From JBPESN01 sp051710625 (GTDB lineage Bacteria > Pseudomonadota > Gammaproteobacteria > Enterobacterales > Enterobacteriaceae): a stretch of 26,273 nt of DNA. A program made the translations under genes and the position numbers. Below the pieces are notes generated by a model. It saw only the letters and a list, made by a program, of their open reading frames with translations. It did not search any database and was not told the origin of the DNA. Each line of letters opens with the position of its first letter. The stretch's first letter is position 1. The stretch spans positions 1-26,273 of the forward strand of contig NZ_JBPESN010000033.1 of NCBI RefSeq assembly GCF_051710625.1. Reading direction: 5' to 3'. Below are positions 7,193 through 15,109 of this stretch, in pieces.

Positions 7193-8080
7193 CTATTGCT
7201 GGTCCGATTCTGATAGGTCGTCTTGCCCTTGGCCCAAAAGCGCCAATTCCAACAATGCATAACGGTGCTCAACAAAGTTATGCACGTTGTTAGCAACCGT
7301 CAGTTTGAACAGCGCCGAAGCGGCGTTCTTGTCCCCCAGACTCAGGTAATATTTACCTAAATAGAAGTCAGTTTCACTGAGATGCTCGGCGAGCGAAGTG
7401 TTATCCGTTGCGTCCGCCTTGAGGCGCGCCATCAGCGTCGATTTGCTAATGTTCCCCAGGCAGAACTCGACAATATTCCATCCCCATTGCCCTTTATTCG
7501 CCCTCACATAACGGCTTTGCAGCGCGTTACGTGCCTTCCCGTCGTCGATTTTTTTCTCGACCAGGAAAAGCCATAGCGAGCGGAAGGGATCGTTTGGGTC
7601 GTCGCGATAAAACGCCTGCAGATCACCCTGCGCTAAACGGTAGCGGCCGCCATAGTACAGGGCGATGCCGCGGTTTAAATACGCGCAGTTGTAAGTTGGA
7701 TCAAGCTCTAGTACAGAATCAAACGCTTCATAGGCGGCATCATAATTACCCGCCTGCGTTAAGTATATGCCAAGATAATTGAAAACTTCCGGCATATCGG
7801 GTCGGGTTGCCAGCGCCTGTGAAAAATCATTGCGCGCCAGCGCTCTCAGCCCAAGATTATCATACAGCACTCCGCGCTCATATAATAGCTGTGCTCGTTC
7901 ATCATCGGTAAGGGCCCGGCTCGCCAGTATTTGTTCCATACGCGCCAGGATGACTTCTTGCTGTAGCGTAGGCTGCAAAGGGACGGCCAGAACGCTATCT
8001 TTACTCCGCCAATCACTGTTGCTGCATCCTGCCAGCATTAACGCCATTGCAACGAACCACCAGCGCAAGTAAGGCCTCAT
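7193..8080 (-). CDS. nlpI: NlpI, TPR outer-membrane lipoprotein
   Basis: NlpI is an outer-membrane lipoprotein adaptor. It brings the protease Prc (Tsp) to murein endopeptidases such as MepS and scaffolds peptidoglycan hydrolases. From ATG 8080 it is 295 aa, next to 294 in E. coli. GGGAG lies 6 nt upstream; the longer open frame to 8182 is not homologous. The signal peptide MRPYLRWWFVAMALMLAGC ends in the lipobox LAGC, with Cys19 as the lipidation site. TPR-like helices follow (LLYERGVLYDNLGLRALARN, VFNYLGIYLTQAGNYDAAYE). The tail GQGQDDLSESDQQ is like E. coli. It lies 132 bp downstream of pnp and upstream of deaD, as in E. coli. Confidence 0.95.
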   Translation of the reverse strand: MRPYLRWWFVAMALMLAGCSNSDWRSKDSVLAVPLQPTLQQEVILARMEQILASRALTDDERAQLLYERGVLYDNLGLRALARNDFSQALATRPDMPEVFNYLGIYLTQAGNYDAAYEAFDSVLELDPTYNCAYLNRGIALYYGGRYRLAQGDLQAFYRDDPNDPFRSLWLFLVEKKIDDGKARNALQSRYVRANKGQWGWNIVEFCLGNISKSTLMARLKADATDNTSLAEHLSETDFYLGKYYLSLGDKNAASALFKLTVANNVHNFVEHRYALLELALLGQGQDDLSESDQQ

Positions 8081-8162
8081 TTCCCACTCCCGAAGAAAAA
8101 CATTGGATGAACGTCCTGTCCTCCATCGGTTTAACACAAGGCGTCCCGCCCTTGTGATACGA

Positions 8163-8190
8163 ACAGCTCCCCACCGGGGCAAGGAGCTGT
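8163..8190 (-). terminator. Stem-loop between pnp and nlpI
   Basis: ACAGCTCC and GGAGCTGT form an 8-bp stem around an inner GC-rich loop, 23 bp past the pnp stop in pnp's direction. No strong T-run follows, so it may act as an mRNA 3'-end or processing stem with readthrough into nlpI. A second imperfect hairpin (CACAAG...CTTGTG) lies at 8135-8156. Confidence 0.5.
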
Positions 8191-8212
8191 CAAATGCGCT
8201 AACAGTTTAAGG

Positions 8213-10333
8213 CTATTCTGCTTCAGGCACCATGGCGTCCTGGCTGGGGGCACTAGCTTCCTTAATACTCAGGCGAACACGACCCTGACGGTCCACTTCC
8301 AGGACCTTAACCGGCACTTCTTGGCCCAGCTCCAAATAATCAGCCACTTTCTCTACACGCTTATCGGCAATCTGGGAGATATGCACCAGCCCTTCTTTGC
8401 CACCACCGATGGCAACGAAGGCGCCGAAATCGACGATGCGGGTCACTTTACCATTGTAAATGCGGCCCACTTCGATTTCGGCGGTGATCTCTTCGATGCG
8501 ACGGATGGCGTGACGGGCTTTATCGCCGTCGGTGGCCGCCACTTTCACGGTGCCGTCATCTTCGATTTCGATTGTCGTGCCGGTTTCTTCCGTCAGCGCG
8601 CGGATAACCGAGCCGCCTTTACCAATCACATCCTTGATCTTATCGGGACTGATTTTAATGGTATGGATACGCGGTGCGAATTCGGAAATATCGCCACGCG
8701 GCGAGCTAATCGCCCGCTCCATCACGCCCAGGATATGCATACGCGCACCCTTGGCCTGATTCAGCGCCACCTGCATGATTTCGCGAGTGATGCCTTCAAT
8801 TTTGATGTCCATCTGCAGCGCGGTTACGCCTTCACGGCTGCCGGCAACTTTGAAATCCATATCGCCCAGATGATCTTCATCGCCCAGAATGTCGGATAAC
8901 ACGACAAAGTTGTCGCCTTCTTTCATCAGACCCATGGCGATACCGGCAACGGCCGCCTTGATGGGCACCCCCGCGTCCATCAGCGCCAGCGACGCGCCGC
9001 ACACGGAAGCCATGGAGGAGGAGCCGTTCGACTCGGTGATTTCCGATACCACGCGCACGGTATACGGGAATTCGCTGGCGTTTGGCATCACCGCTAGAAC
9101 ACCGCGTTTCGCCAGTCGGCCGTGGCCGATTTCGCGACGCTTCGGCGACCCCACCATGCCGGTTTCGCCGACGCAGTACGGAGGGGAATTATAGTGTAGC
9201 AGGAAACGGTCTGTCCGTTCACCTGTCAATTCATCAATATTCTGTGCATCGCGCTCGGTGCCTAGGGTGGCGGTGACCAACGCCTGGGTTTCACCGCGGG
9301 TGAACAGCGCCGAGCCGTGGGTTCGCGGAAACACGCCGGTCCGCACGTCCAGGCCACGAATCATGTCTTTTTCACGGCCGTCGATACGTGGTTCGCCACG
9401 TAGCACGCGGCTACGCACGACGCTTTTCTCAAGCGCGCCTAGGATGTCCTTGATCTCACCTGCGTCCAGCGTCTCATCCTGCCCCGTCAAGGCCTCAACG
9501 ACATCAGCCTTGATAGCGTCAACCGCGGCATAGCGCTTTTGTTTTTCGGTGATGCGATAGGCGTCGCCCAGACGGGACTCCGCCAGTTCGGCGACCCGCG
9601 CCTGCAGGCCAATGTTAACGTCCTGTGCCTGCCACTGCCATTTCGGCTTGCCGGCTCCAGCCACCAGCTGATTAATGTTATCGATCACGATCTGCTGCTG
9701 ATCGTGGCCGTAAACCACGGCGCCCATCATCTGATCTTCGCTCAGCAGCTGCGCTTCGGATTCCACCATCAGCACGGCGTTCTGGGTACCAGCAACGACC
9801 AGATCCAGACGGCTTGTCGCCAGTTCGGCCTGAGTCGGGTTCAGCACATACTGGTCATTGATGTAGCCAACGCGTGCGGCGCCGATAGGGCCGCTGAACG
9901 GAATACCGGACAGGCTCAGCGCGGCGGAAGCGCCAATCATCGCCACGATATCTGGGCTGACCTGCGGGTTAACCGAGACCACGGTGGCGATAACCTGCAC
10001 TTCGTTCAGGAAACCTTCCGGGAACAGCGGACGGATAGGACGGTCAATCAGGCGCGAAATCAGCGTTTCGCCTTCGCTTGGACGGCCTCCTTCACGGCGG
10101 AAAAATCCGCCCGGGAAACGGCCCGCGGCGTAGGTCCGCTCCTGATAGTTGACGGTCAGCGGGAAGAAGCTCTGTCCCGGTTTTGCTTGTTTGGCGCCCA
10201 CGATGGTCACAAATACCGCCGTGTCGTCCATGCTTACCATGACTGCGGCAGTCGCCTGACGGGCCATCATACCGGTTTCCAGCGTGACGGTATGCTGGCC
10301 GTATTGAAACTTGCGAACAATCGGATTTAGCAA
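8213..10333 (-). CDS. pnp: Polyribonucleotide nucleotidyltransferase (PNPase)
   Basis: PNPase is a trimeric, phosphate-dependent 3'-5' exoribonuclease that also adds 3' tails; it is part of the RNA degradosome. I take the TTG at 10331-10333 as the start, with AAAAAGGAAATCATT before it and a product beginning LLNPIVRKFQYGQHTV, giving 706 aa. E. coli pnp also uses a TTG as I recall. The two RNase PH-like domains are complete (for example FFRREGGRPSEGETLI, GSALFTRGETQALVTATLG). The KH domain has IGKGGSVIRALTEETG and the S1 domain has GKVTRIVDFGAFVAIGGGKEG. It follows rpsO, with its own leader hairpin for autoregulation. No damage is seen. Confidence 0.97.
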   Translation of the reverse strand: MLNPIVRKFQYGQHTVTLETGMMARQATAAVMVSMDDTAVFVTIVGAKQAKPGQSFFPLTVNYQERTYAAGRFPGGFFRREGGRPSEGETLISRLIDRPIRPLFPEGFLNEVQVIATVVSVNPQVSPDIVAMIGASAALSLSGIPFSGPIGAARVGYINDQYVLNPTQAELATSRLDLVVAGTQNAVLMVESEAQLLSEDQMMGAVVYGHDQQQIVIDNINQLVAGAGKPKWQWQAQDVNIGLQARVAELAESRLGDAYRITEKQKRYAAVDAIKADVVEALTGQDETLDAGEIKDILGALEKSVVRSRVLRGEPRIDGREKDMIRGLDVRTGVFPRTHGSALFTRGETQALVTATLGTERDAQNIDELTGERTDRFLLHYNSPPYCVGETGMVGSPKRREIGHGRLAKRGVLAVMPNASEFPYTVRVVSEITESNGSSSMASVCGASLALMDAGVPIKAAVAGIAMGLMKEGDNFVVLSDILGDEDHLGDMDFKVAGSREGVTALQMDIKIEGITREIMQVALNQAKGARMHILGVMERAISSPRGDISEFAPRIHTIKISPDKIKDVIGKGGSVIRALTEETGTTIEIEDDGTVKVAATDGDKARHAIRRIEEITAEIEVGRIYNGKVTRIVDFGAFVAIGGGKEGLVHISQIADKRVEKVADYLELGQEVPVKVLEVDRQGRVRLSIKEASAPSQDAMVPEAE

Positions 10334-10411
10334 AATGATTTCCTTTTTCAAAGGGCGCGGCGCTTTTAATCAGACCGCCCACCGTTGACTAACACCTTCT
10401 CATCGCATCCT

Positions 10412-10463
10412 CGCGACTAATGACTATCCTTATCCCAACGGATAAAGCTACTCATTAGCCGCG
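10412..10463 (-). promoter_or_regulatory. pnp leader hairpin (RNase III autoregulation site)
   Basis: On the - strand, CGGCTAATGAGTAGCTTTATCC pairs imperfectly with GGATAAGGATAGTCATTAGTCG around a GTTG loop. It forms a long stem about 80-130 nt upstream of the pnp start. In E. coli a matching stem is cut by RNase III and the processed leader is then degraded by PNPase, which limits its own synthesis. Position and structure fit this well; the function here is inferred. Confidence 0.8.
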
Positions 10464-10545
10464 CGGACCTCAGCAATGGAAGAATCTACTTAGCGTTCAT
10501 CGCCGTGCGGACGAGACCGGCCCCGGGATGAGCGCTGCCTAGAAG

Positions 10546-10569
10546 AAAGGGGCCACATAAGGCCCCTTT
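10546..10569 (-). terminator. rpsO terminator/attenuator
   Basis: AAAGGGGCC, a 6-nt loop, then GGCCCCTTT, followed on the - strand by TCTTCT. It starts 18 bp after the rpsO stop. In E. coli the equivalent hairpin partly terminates rpsO transcripts before pnp. Confidence 0.85.
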
Positions 10570-10587
10570 CTCCTGAAACTGTCTGGC

Positions 10588-10857
10588 TTAGCGACGCAGA
10601 CCCAGGCGTTCGATAAGGCTGGTGTAACGCGCCGCATCTTTGCCCTTCAGGTAGTCGAGCAGCTTACGACGCTGTGAAACCATACGCAGCAGACCACGGC
10701 GGCTGTGATGATCTTTTTTGTGTTCCGCAAAATGGCCCTGCAAATGGCTAATCTGAGCGGTTAAAAGAGCAACCTGAACTTCAGTGGAACCGCTGTCTTT
10801 GGTATCACGGCCGAAATCAGAAACAATTTTCGCTTTCGCTTCAACACTTAGAGACAT
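10588..10857 (-). CDS. rpsO: 30S ribosomal protein S15
   Basis: S15 is a primary 16S rRNA-binding protein of the 30S platform, contacting the h20-h22 junction, and forms a bridge to the 50S subunit. The 89-aa product has the E. coli length. It shows MSLSVEAKAKIV, the conserved HLQGHFAEHKKDHHSRRGL core and the end YTSLIERLGLRR. GGAG precedes the ATG (TTTTGGAGTATTATAATG). It has its own promoter just upstream and a terminator downstream. In E. coli S15 represses its own translation through a leader pseudoknot; the leader here was not folded. Confidence 0.98.
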   Translation of the reverse strand: MSLSVEAKAKIVSDFGRDTKDSGSTEVQVALLTAQISHLQGHFAEHKKDHHSRRGLLRMVSQRRKLLDYLKGKDAARYTSLIERLGLRR

Positions 10858-10932
10858 TATAATACTCCAAAATGATTGTGAAATAGATGGGCGCCGATCT
10901 CTAATTCAGCCACCCGCTTCATAAGCCGCGCT

Positions 10933-10961
10933 ATTCTACTCTCAGCCCGTGCCGATCGCAA
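10933..10961 (-). promoter_or_regulatory. Sigma-70 promoter for rpsO
   Basis: TTGCGA at 10956-10961 (-35) and TAGAAT at 10933-10938 (-10), separated by exactly 17 bp, about 75 bp upstream of the rpsO ATG and just past the truB stop. E. coli rpsO has its main promoter in the same place. Confidence 0.8.
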
Positions 10962-10974
10962 GGCGATTACATGA

Positions 10975-11916
10975 TCAGGCACGCGGTTCCGTTATCAGGC
11001 GGCGCGGCGTCAGCCAGCCCGGTGCGGCGATTTCGCCGATGCCGAAAAAGCACCCGGCGTCCCCTTCGGTCAGGCGTACCAAACCGGCCTGCGGCTGCGC
11101 TGTAATCGCTACCGTTTGCCCAAGGCGCACCCGCGCGGCGAGATCAGACGGCAGATTGACCGCCGGTATATCCGCCACCGCGCTGTCCATCGGCAACAGC
11201 AGCGCGTCCAGCCGTGCCAGGGTTTCCGGCGCTTCCGGCGCGTCGGCGGCAATGGCCTGCAGCGCCGCAAGCGTGACCATACGCTTGGTGGGGTAGCGGG
11301 CAACCGCCAGCCGACGTAGCGCCGTGACGTGCGCGCCGCAGCCGAGGCGTTCACCCAGATCATCGATAATGGTACGGATGTAAATGCCTTTAGAACAATG
11401 AATTTCCAGTTCCACCTCCGTCACATCCCAGTGGTGTAACTGTAAATTGTACACGTGGATAGGACGCGCCTCACGCTCTACCGTGATGCCTTTGCGGGCG
11501 TACTCGTACAGCGGACGCCCCTGATGTTTCAGCGCGGAAAACATGGACGGCATCTGGCTGCTTTCACCGCGGAAGTGGTTCAGCGCCGCCTCCAGGCGTG
11601 CCTTATCCAGCGATACCGGACGGACGCTGACCGTCTGGCCCTCGGCGTCGGAGGTATCGGTGCGTTCGCCGAGCCGGGCGGTGACCCGATAGCGTTTATC
11701 AGCCTCCAGCAGATGCTGGGAAAACTTGGTCGCCTCGCCGAGGCAGACGGGCAGCATGCCGGTCGCCAGCGGATCAAGCGCACCGGTGTGCCCGGCTTTA
11801 TTTGCGCGAAACAACCGTTTGACCTTTTGCAACAGGTCGTTGGACGATAGCCCGAGCGGTTTATCCAGCAGGACGATGCCGTCAATATCACGGCCACGGC
11901 GACTTGGACGGCCCAT
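10975..11916 (-). CDS. truB: tRNA pseudouridine-55 synthase
   Basis: TruB isomerises U55 in the T-loop of nearly all tRNAs and acts as a tRNA folding chaperone. The 313-aa protein (E. coli 314) has the catalytic Asp48 in HTGALDPLATGMLP, with GIVLLDKPLGLSS before it. CSKGIYIRTIIDDLGERLG holds the second conserved block, and a PUA-like C-terminal region ends at residue 313. Its ATG overlaps the rbfA TGA by one base (TGATG), so translation is coupled. No lesions. Confidence 0.96.
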   Translation of the reverse strand: MGRPSRRGRDIDGIVLLDKPLGLSSNDLLQKVKRLFRANKAGHTGALDPLATGMLPVCLGEATKFSQHLLEADKRYRVTARLGERTDTSDAEGQTVSVRPVSLDKARLEAALNHFRGESSQMPSMFSALKHQGRPLYEYARKGITVEREARPIHVYNLQLHHWDVTEVELEIHCSKGIYIRTIIDDLGERLGCGAHVTALRRLAVARYPTKRMVTLAALQAIAADAPEAPETLARLDALLLPMDSAVADIPAVNLPSDLAARVRLGQTVAITAQPQAGLVRLTEGDAGCFFGIGEIAAPGWLTPRRLITEPRA

Positions 11917-12332
11917 CAGTCTTCCTTATCCTCGCTATCCGTCTCATCCGTCGGGCTTGCGCTCCGGCGCAGGCGATCATTTTGCACCACCTGGCTCACC
12001 AGATTAGACATGCGCATGCCTTCCACCAGCGAATTATCGTAGGCAAAGGTCAATTCAGGTACGACGCGCAGGCGCATGGCTTTGCCCAGCAGGCTGCGGA
12101 TGAAACCTGCCGCATCCTGCAGCGCCCGGACGCCGGTTTTGACCTGCTCAGGGGTATTGTCGTTCAGAAAGGTAACAAATACTTTGGCACAAGCCAGATC
12201 GCGCGACACTTCTACGCCTGATACCGTCGCCATGCCGGCGCGGGGATCTTTGATTTCGCGCTGCAGGATGATGGCGATTTCTTTTTGCATCTCCTGGGCG
12301 ACGCGCTGGGTGCGGCTATATTCTTTGGCCAT
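11916..12332 (-). CDS. rbfA: 30S ribosome-binding factor A
   Basis: RbfA is a KH-fold cold-shock factor that matures the 5' end of 16S rRNA on the 30S subunit. The start is ATG 12332, giving MAKEYSRTQRVAQEMQKEIA and 138 aa (E. coli 133). The open frame above it, up to 12554, overlaps infB in another frame and is not used. The conserved block DPRAGMATVSGVEVSRDLA is present. The C-terminus is an acidic tail. It ends on the truB start by 1-nt overlap and follows infB by 67 bp. Confidence 0.96.
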   Translation of the reverse strand: MAKEYSRTQRVAQEMQKEIAIILQREIKDPRAGMATVSGVEVSRDLACAKVFVTFLNDNTPEQVKTGVRALQDAAGFIRSLLGKAMRLRVVPELTFAYDNSLVEGMRMSNLVSQVVQNDRLRRSASPTDETDSEDKED

Positions 12333-12351
12333 GGTAAATTTTCCAGACAAG

Positions 12352-12373
12352 CAGGGGGGCTGTTCGCCCCCTG
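12352..12373. repeat. GC-rich stem-loop between infB and rbfA
   Basis: CAGGGGG and CCCCCTG pair around a short loop, in the only sizeable gap inside the infB-rbfA-truB unit. No T-run follows on the - strand, so it is probably a stabilising or processing hairpin and not a terminator. It ends 20 bp before the rbfA start. Confidence 0.5.
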
Positions 12374-12399
12374 TGATGTGCGCTGCCGATAACGCGTTA

Positions 12400-15084
12400 T
12401 CAGGCAATGGTACGTTGGATCTCGATGGTTTCAAACACTTCGATGACGTCGCCTGAGCGAACGTCATTGTAGTTCTTGACGCCGATGCCGCACTCCATGC
12501 CGTTACGCACTTCGTTGACGTCATCTTTGAAACGACGCAGCGACTCCAGTTCACCTTCGTAGATCACCACGTTTTCACGCAGGACGCGGATCTTGTTGTG
12601 ACGCTTCACCACTCCTTCCGTCACCATGCAGCCCGCGATAGCGCCGAACTTCGGTGAACGGAACACATCGCTCACTTTCGCCAGACCGATGATTTCCTGT
12701 TTGTATTCCGGCACCAGCATGCCGCTCATCGCCTGTTTGACTTCGTCAATCAGATCGTAGATGACCGAGTAATAGCGTAGAGCCTGGTTTTCCGCTTCGA
12801 TAACGCGACGGGCGGACGCATCAGCACGCACGTTAAAGCCCAGCAGGATAGCGTTGGAGGCTGCCGCCAGCGTCGCGTCGGTTTCGGTAATGCCGCCCAC
12901 GCCGGCGCCGACAATCTTTACTTTCACTTCGTCGGTGGACAACTTCTCCAGCGCATCGCTGATCGCTTCGGCGGAGCCCTGTACGTCAGATTTCAGCACG
13001 ATGTTCAGCTCGGACACTTCCCCTTCCGTCATGTTGGCGAACATGTTTTCCAGCTTGGACTTCTGCTGGCGCGCCAGTTTGACTTCACGGAACTTGCCTT
13101 GACGGTACAGCGCCACTTCACGCGCTTTCTTCTCGTCGCGCACCACCGTCGCTTCATCACCGGCTGCCGGCACCCCGGACAGTCCGAGGATCTCAACCGG
13201 AATCGAGGGGCCGGCGGAGGCGACATCACGACCCACTTCGTCGCGCATGGCGCGCACGCGGCCGTACTCGAAACCGCACAGCACAATGTCGCCCCGGTTC
13301 AGGGTACCTTCGCGAACCAGCACGGTAGCAACCGGACCACGGCCCTTGTCCAGGAAGGATTCAATAACCACGCCGCTGGCCATACCGTTGCGGATCGCTT
13401 TCAGCTCCAGCACTTCCGCCTGCAGCAAGATAGCGTCCAGCAGTTCGTCAATGCCCGCGCCGGATTTGGCGGAAACATGTACGAATTGGCTTTCGCCGCC
13501 CCACTTTTCCGGAATGACGCCGTATTGGGTCAGCTCATTCTTGACCCGATCCGGATCCCCTTCCGGTTTATCGATCTTGTTGACCGCAACCACCATCGGC
13601 ACTTTGGCCGCTTTGGCGTGCTGAATGGCTTCGATGGTCTGCGGCATGACGCCGTCGTCGGCGGCCACCACCAGCACCACGATATCCGTCGCCTGCGCAC
13701 CGCGGGCGCGCATTGCGGTAAAGGCCGCATGCCCCGGGGTATCCAGGAAAGTGATCATGCCGTTATCGGTTTCCACATGATAGGCGCCGATATGCTGGGT
13801 GATGCCACCCGCCTCGCCTGCCGCCACTTTAGTTGAGCGGATATAATCGAGCAGCGAGGTTTTACCGTGGTCGACGTGACCCATGATGGTCACCACCGGC
13901 GCGCGGGATTCCGCAGCGGCGGAGCTGCCGGTATCGCGATTGGACATCACCGACTCTTCCAGTTCGTTCTCACGGCGCAAAATCACCTTGTGACCCATTT
14001 CTTCCGCCACTAATTGCGCGGTTTCCTGATCGATCACCTGGTTGATGGTCGCCATAGCGCCCAGCTTCATCATAACTTTGATGACCTGAGAGCCTTTCAC
14101 CGCCATCTTGTTGGCCAGTTCCGCCACGGTAATGGTTTCGCCGATGACGACATCGCGGTTCACCGCCTGCGCCGGCTTGTTAAAGCCCTGCGTTAGCGTG
14201 CTAGGTCTACGTTTGCCCTTGCCGCCACGGCCCACGGCACGCGCTTCTTCGCGATCGGCCTTGGATTCAGACAGACGGCTGGTCTTTTTTTGCTTGGTCG
14301 CTTTACCGCCGCGGGTGCGGCTGCGGCGATCGCCTTCCACTTTGCGATCGTTTTCGTCTTCGGCTTCCCGGGCATGATGGGAGGTAGTAACGTGGTAATC
14401 GGTGGTATCTTCTTCGGCCGGCTCAGGCGCGTTATCCCAGTTGCGGCCGCGTTCTTCGGCCATACGACGCGCTTCTTCCGCGACCTGGCGCGCCTTTTCT
14501 TCGACCTTGCGACGCGTTTCCTCTTCCGCTTCACGTCTTAGCTCCGCGGCTTCGGCTTCACGGCGAGCTTTTTCAGCCGCCTGTGGTGACTTGGTCATAG
14601 TATTGGTCTGCTGGTTAGTCAATTTATCACTTTCCGCTGCCACACGCTTCGCCTGTTCAGCGGCCTCACGCTTGGCCTTATCTTCGGCGTCGCGTTGCGC
14701 TTTTTCGGCGGCTTTGCGCTGGGCCTGCTGCTGAGCCAGCTCTTCCGCTTCACGTCTGGCCTGTTCTTCCGCTTCAGCCTGCTCTTGCGCCTGCGGATCG
14801 CGTTGTACATAGGTGCGCTTTTTGCGCACTTCGATTTGCACCGACTTACTTTTACCGCCGGTGCTGGGAATATTCAAGGTGCTGCGCGTTTTGCGCTGCA
14901 AAGTTAACTTATTGGGCGCCGCGCCGCGATCGCGGTTCAGGTGCGCCAGTAAGGTTTCTTTTTCCTGCTGGGTCACAGGGTCTACTGCGGTTTTATCAAT
15001 GCCCGCATCAGCAAATTGCTGTACCAGGCGATCGACCGGAGTCTGTATTTCAGCGGCGAGCGATTTTACGGTTACATCTGTCAT
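12400..15084 (-). CDS. infB: Translation initiation factor IF-2
   Basis: IF-2 is the GTPase that delivers fMet-tRNA to the 30S subunit and joins the subunits. The 894-aa protein (E. coli 890) has the small N-terminal IF2N fold (MTDVTVKSLAAEIQTPVDRL). A long charged Ala/Glu/Arg coiled region follows (about 95-230), and then G1 GHVDHGKTS, G3 DTPGH and G4 NKID. The C-terminal domains end in IEIQRTIA. E. coli makes shorter forms from internal starts; here Met163 (14596-14598) keeps the ATG for the shortest form. The GTG of the middle form has become TTG (14620-14622) with GGAAAG 7 nt before it. It follows nusA by 25 bp. Confidence 0.97.
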   Translation of the reverse strand: MTDVTVKSLAAEIQTPVDRLVQQFADAGIDKTAVDPVTQQEKETLLAHLNRDRGAAPNKLTLQRKTRSTLNIPSTGGKSKSVQIEVRKKRTYVQRDPQAQEQAEAEEQARREAEELAQQQAQRKAAEKAQRDAEDKAKREAAEQAKRVAAESDKLTNQQTNTMTKSPQAAEKARREAEAAELRREAEEETRRKVEEKARQVAEEARRMAEERGRNWDNAPEPAEEDTTDYHVTTSHHAREAEDENDRKVEGDRRSRTRGGKATKQKKTSRLSESKADREEARAVGRGGKGKRRPSTLTQGFNKPAQAVNRDVVIGETITVAELANKMAVKGSQVIKVMMKLGAMATINQVIDQETAQLVAEEMGHKVILRRENELEESVMSNRDTGSSAAAESRAPVVTIMGHVDHGKTSLLDYIRSTKVAAGEAGGITQHIGAYHVETDNGMITFLDTPGHAAFTAMRARGAQATDIVVLVVAADDGVMPQTIEAIQHAKAAKVPMVVAVNKIDKPEGDPDRVKNELTQYGVIPEKWGGESQFVHVSAKSGAGIDELLDAILLQAEVLELKAIRNGMASGVVIESFLDKGRGPVATVLVREGTLNRGDIVLCGFEYGRVRAMRDEVGRDVASAGPSIPVEILGLSGVPAAGDEATVVRDEKKAREVALYRQGKFREVKLARQQKSKLENMFANMTEGEVSELNIVLKSDVQGSAEAISDALEKLSTDEVKVKIVGAGVGGITETDATLAAASNAILLGFNVRADASARRVIEAENQALRYYSVIYDLIDEVKQAMSGMLVPEYKQEIIGLAKVSDVFRSPKFGAIAGCMVTEGVVKRHNKIRVLRENVVIYEGELESLRRFKDDVNEVRNGMECGIGVKNYNDVRSGDVIEVFETIEIQRTIA

Positions 15085-15109
15085 GCTGTTCCTTTCCTGC
15101 TACAGTTTA

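Noticed and set aside
9539..10330. Long + strand frame opposite pnp (263 aa)
   Set aside because: It is fully antisense to intact pnp and has no recognisable domain or RBS.
13099..13836. Long + strand frame opposite infB (245 aa)
   Set aside because: It mirrors the IF-2 G domain in antisense; composition is that of a shadow frame.
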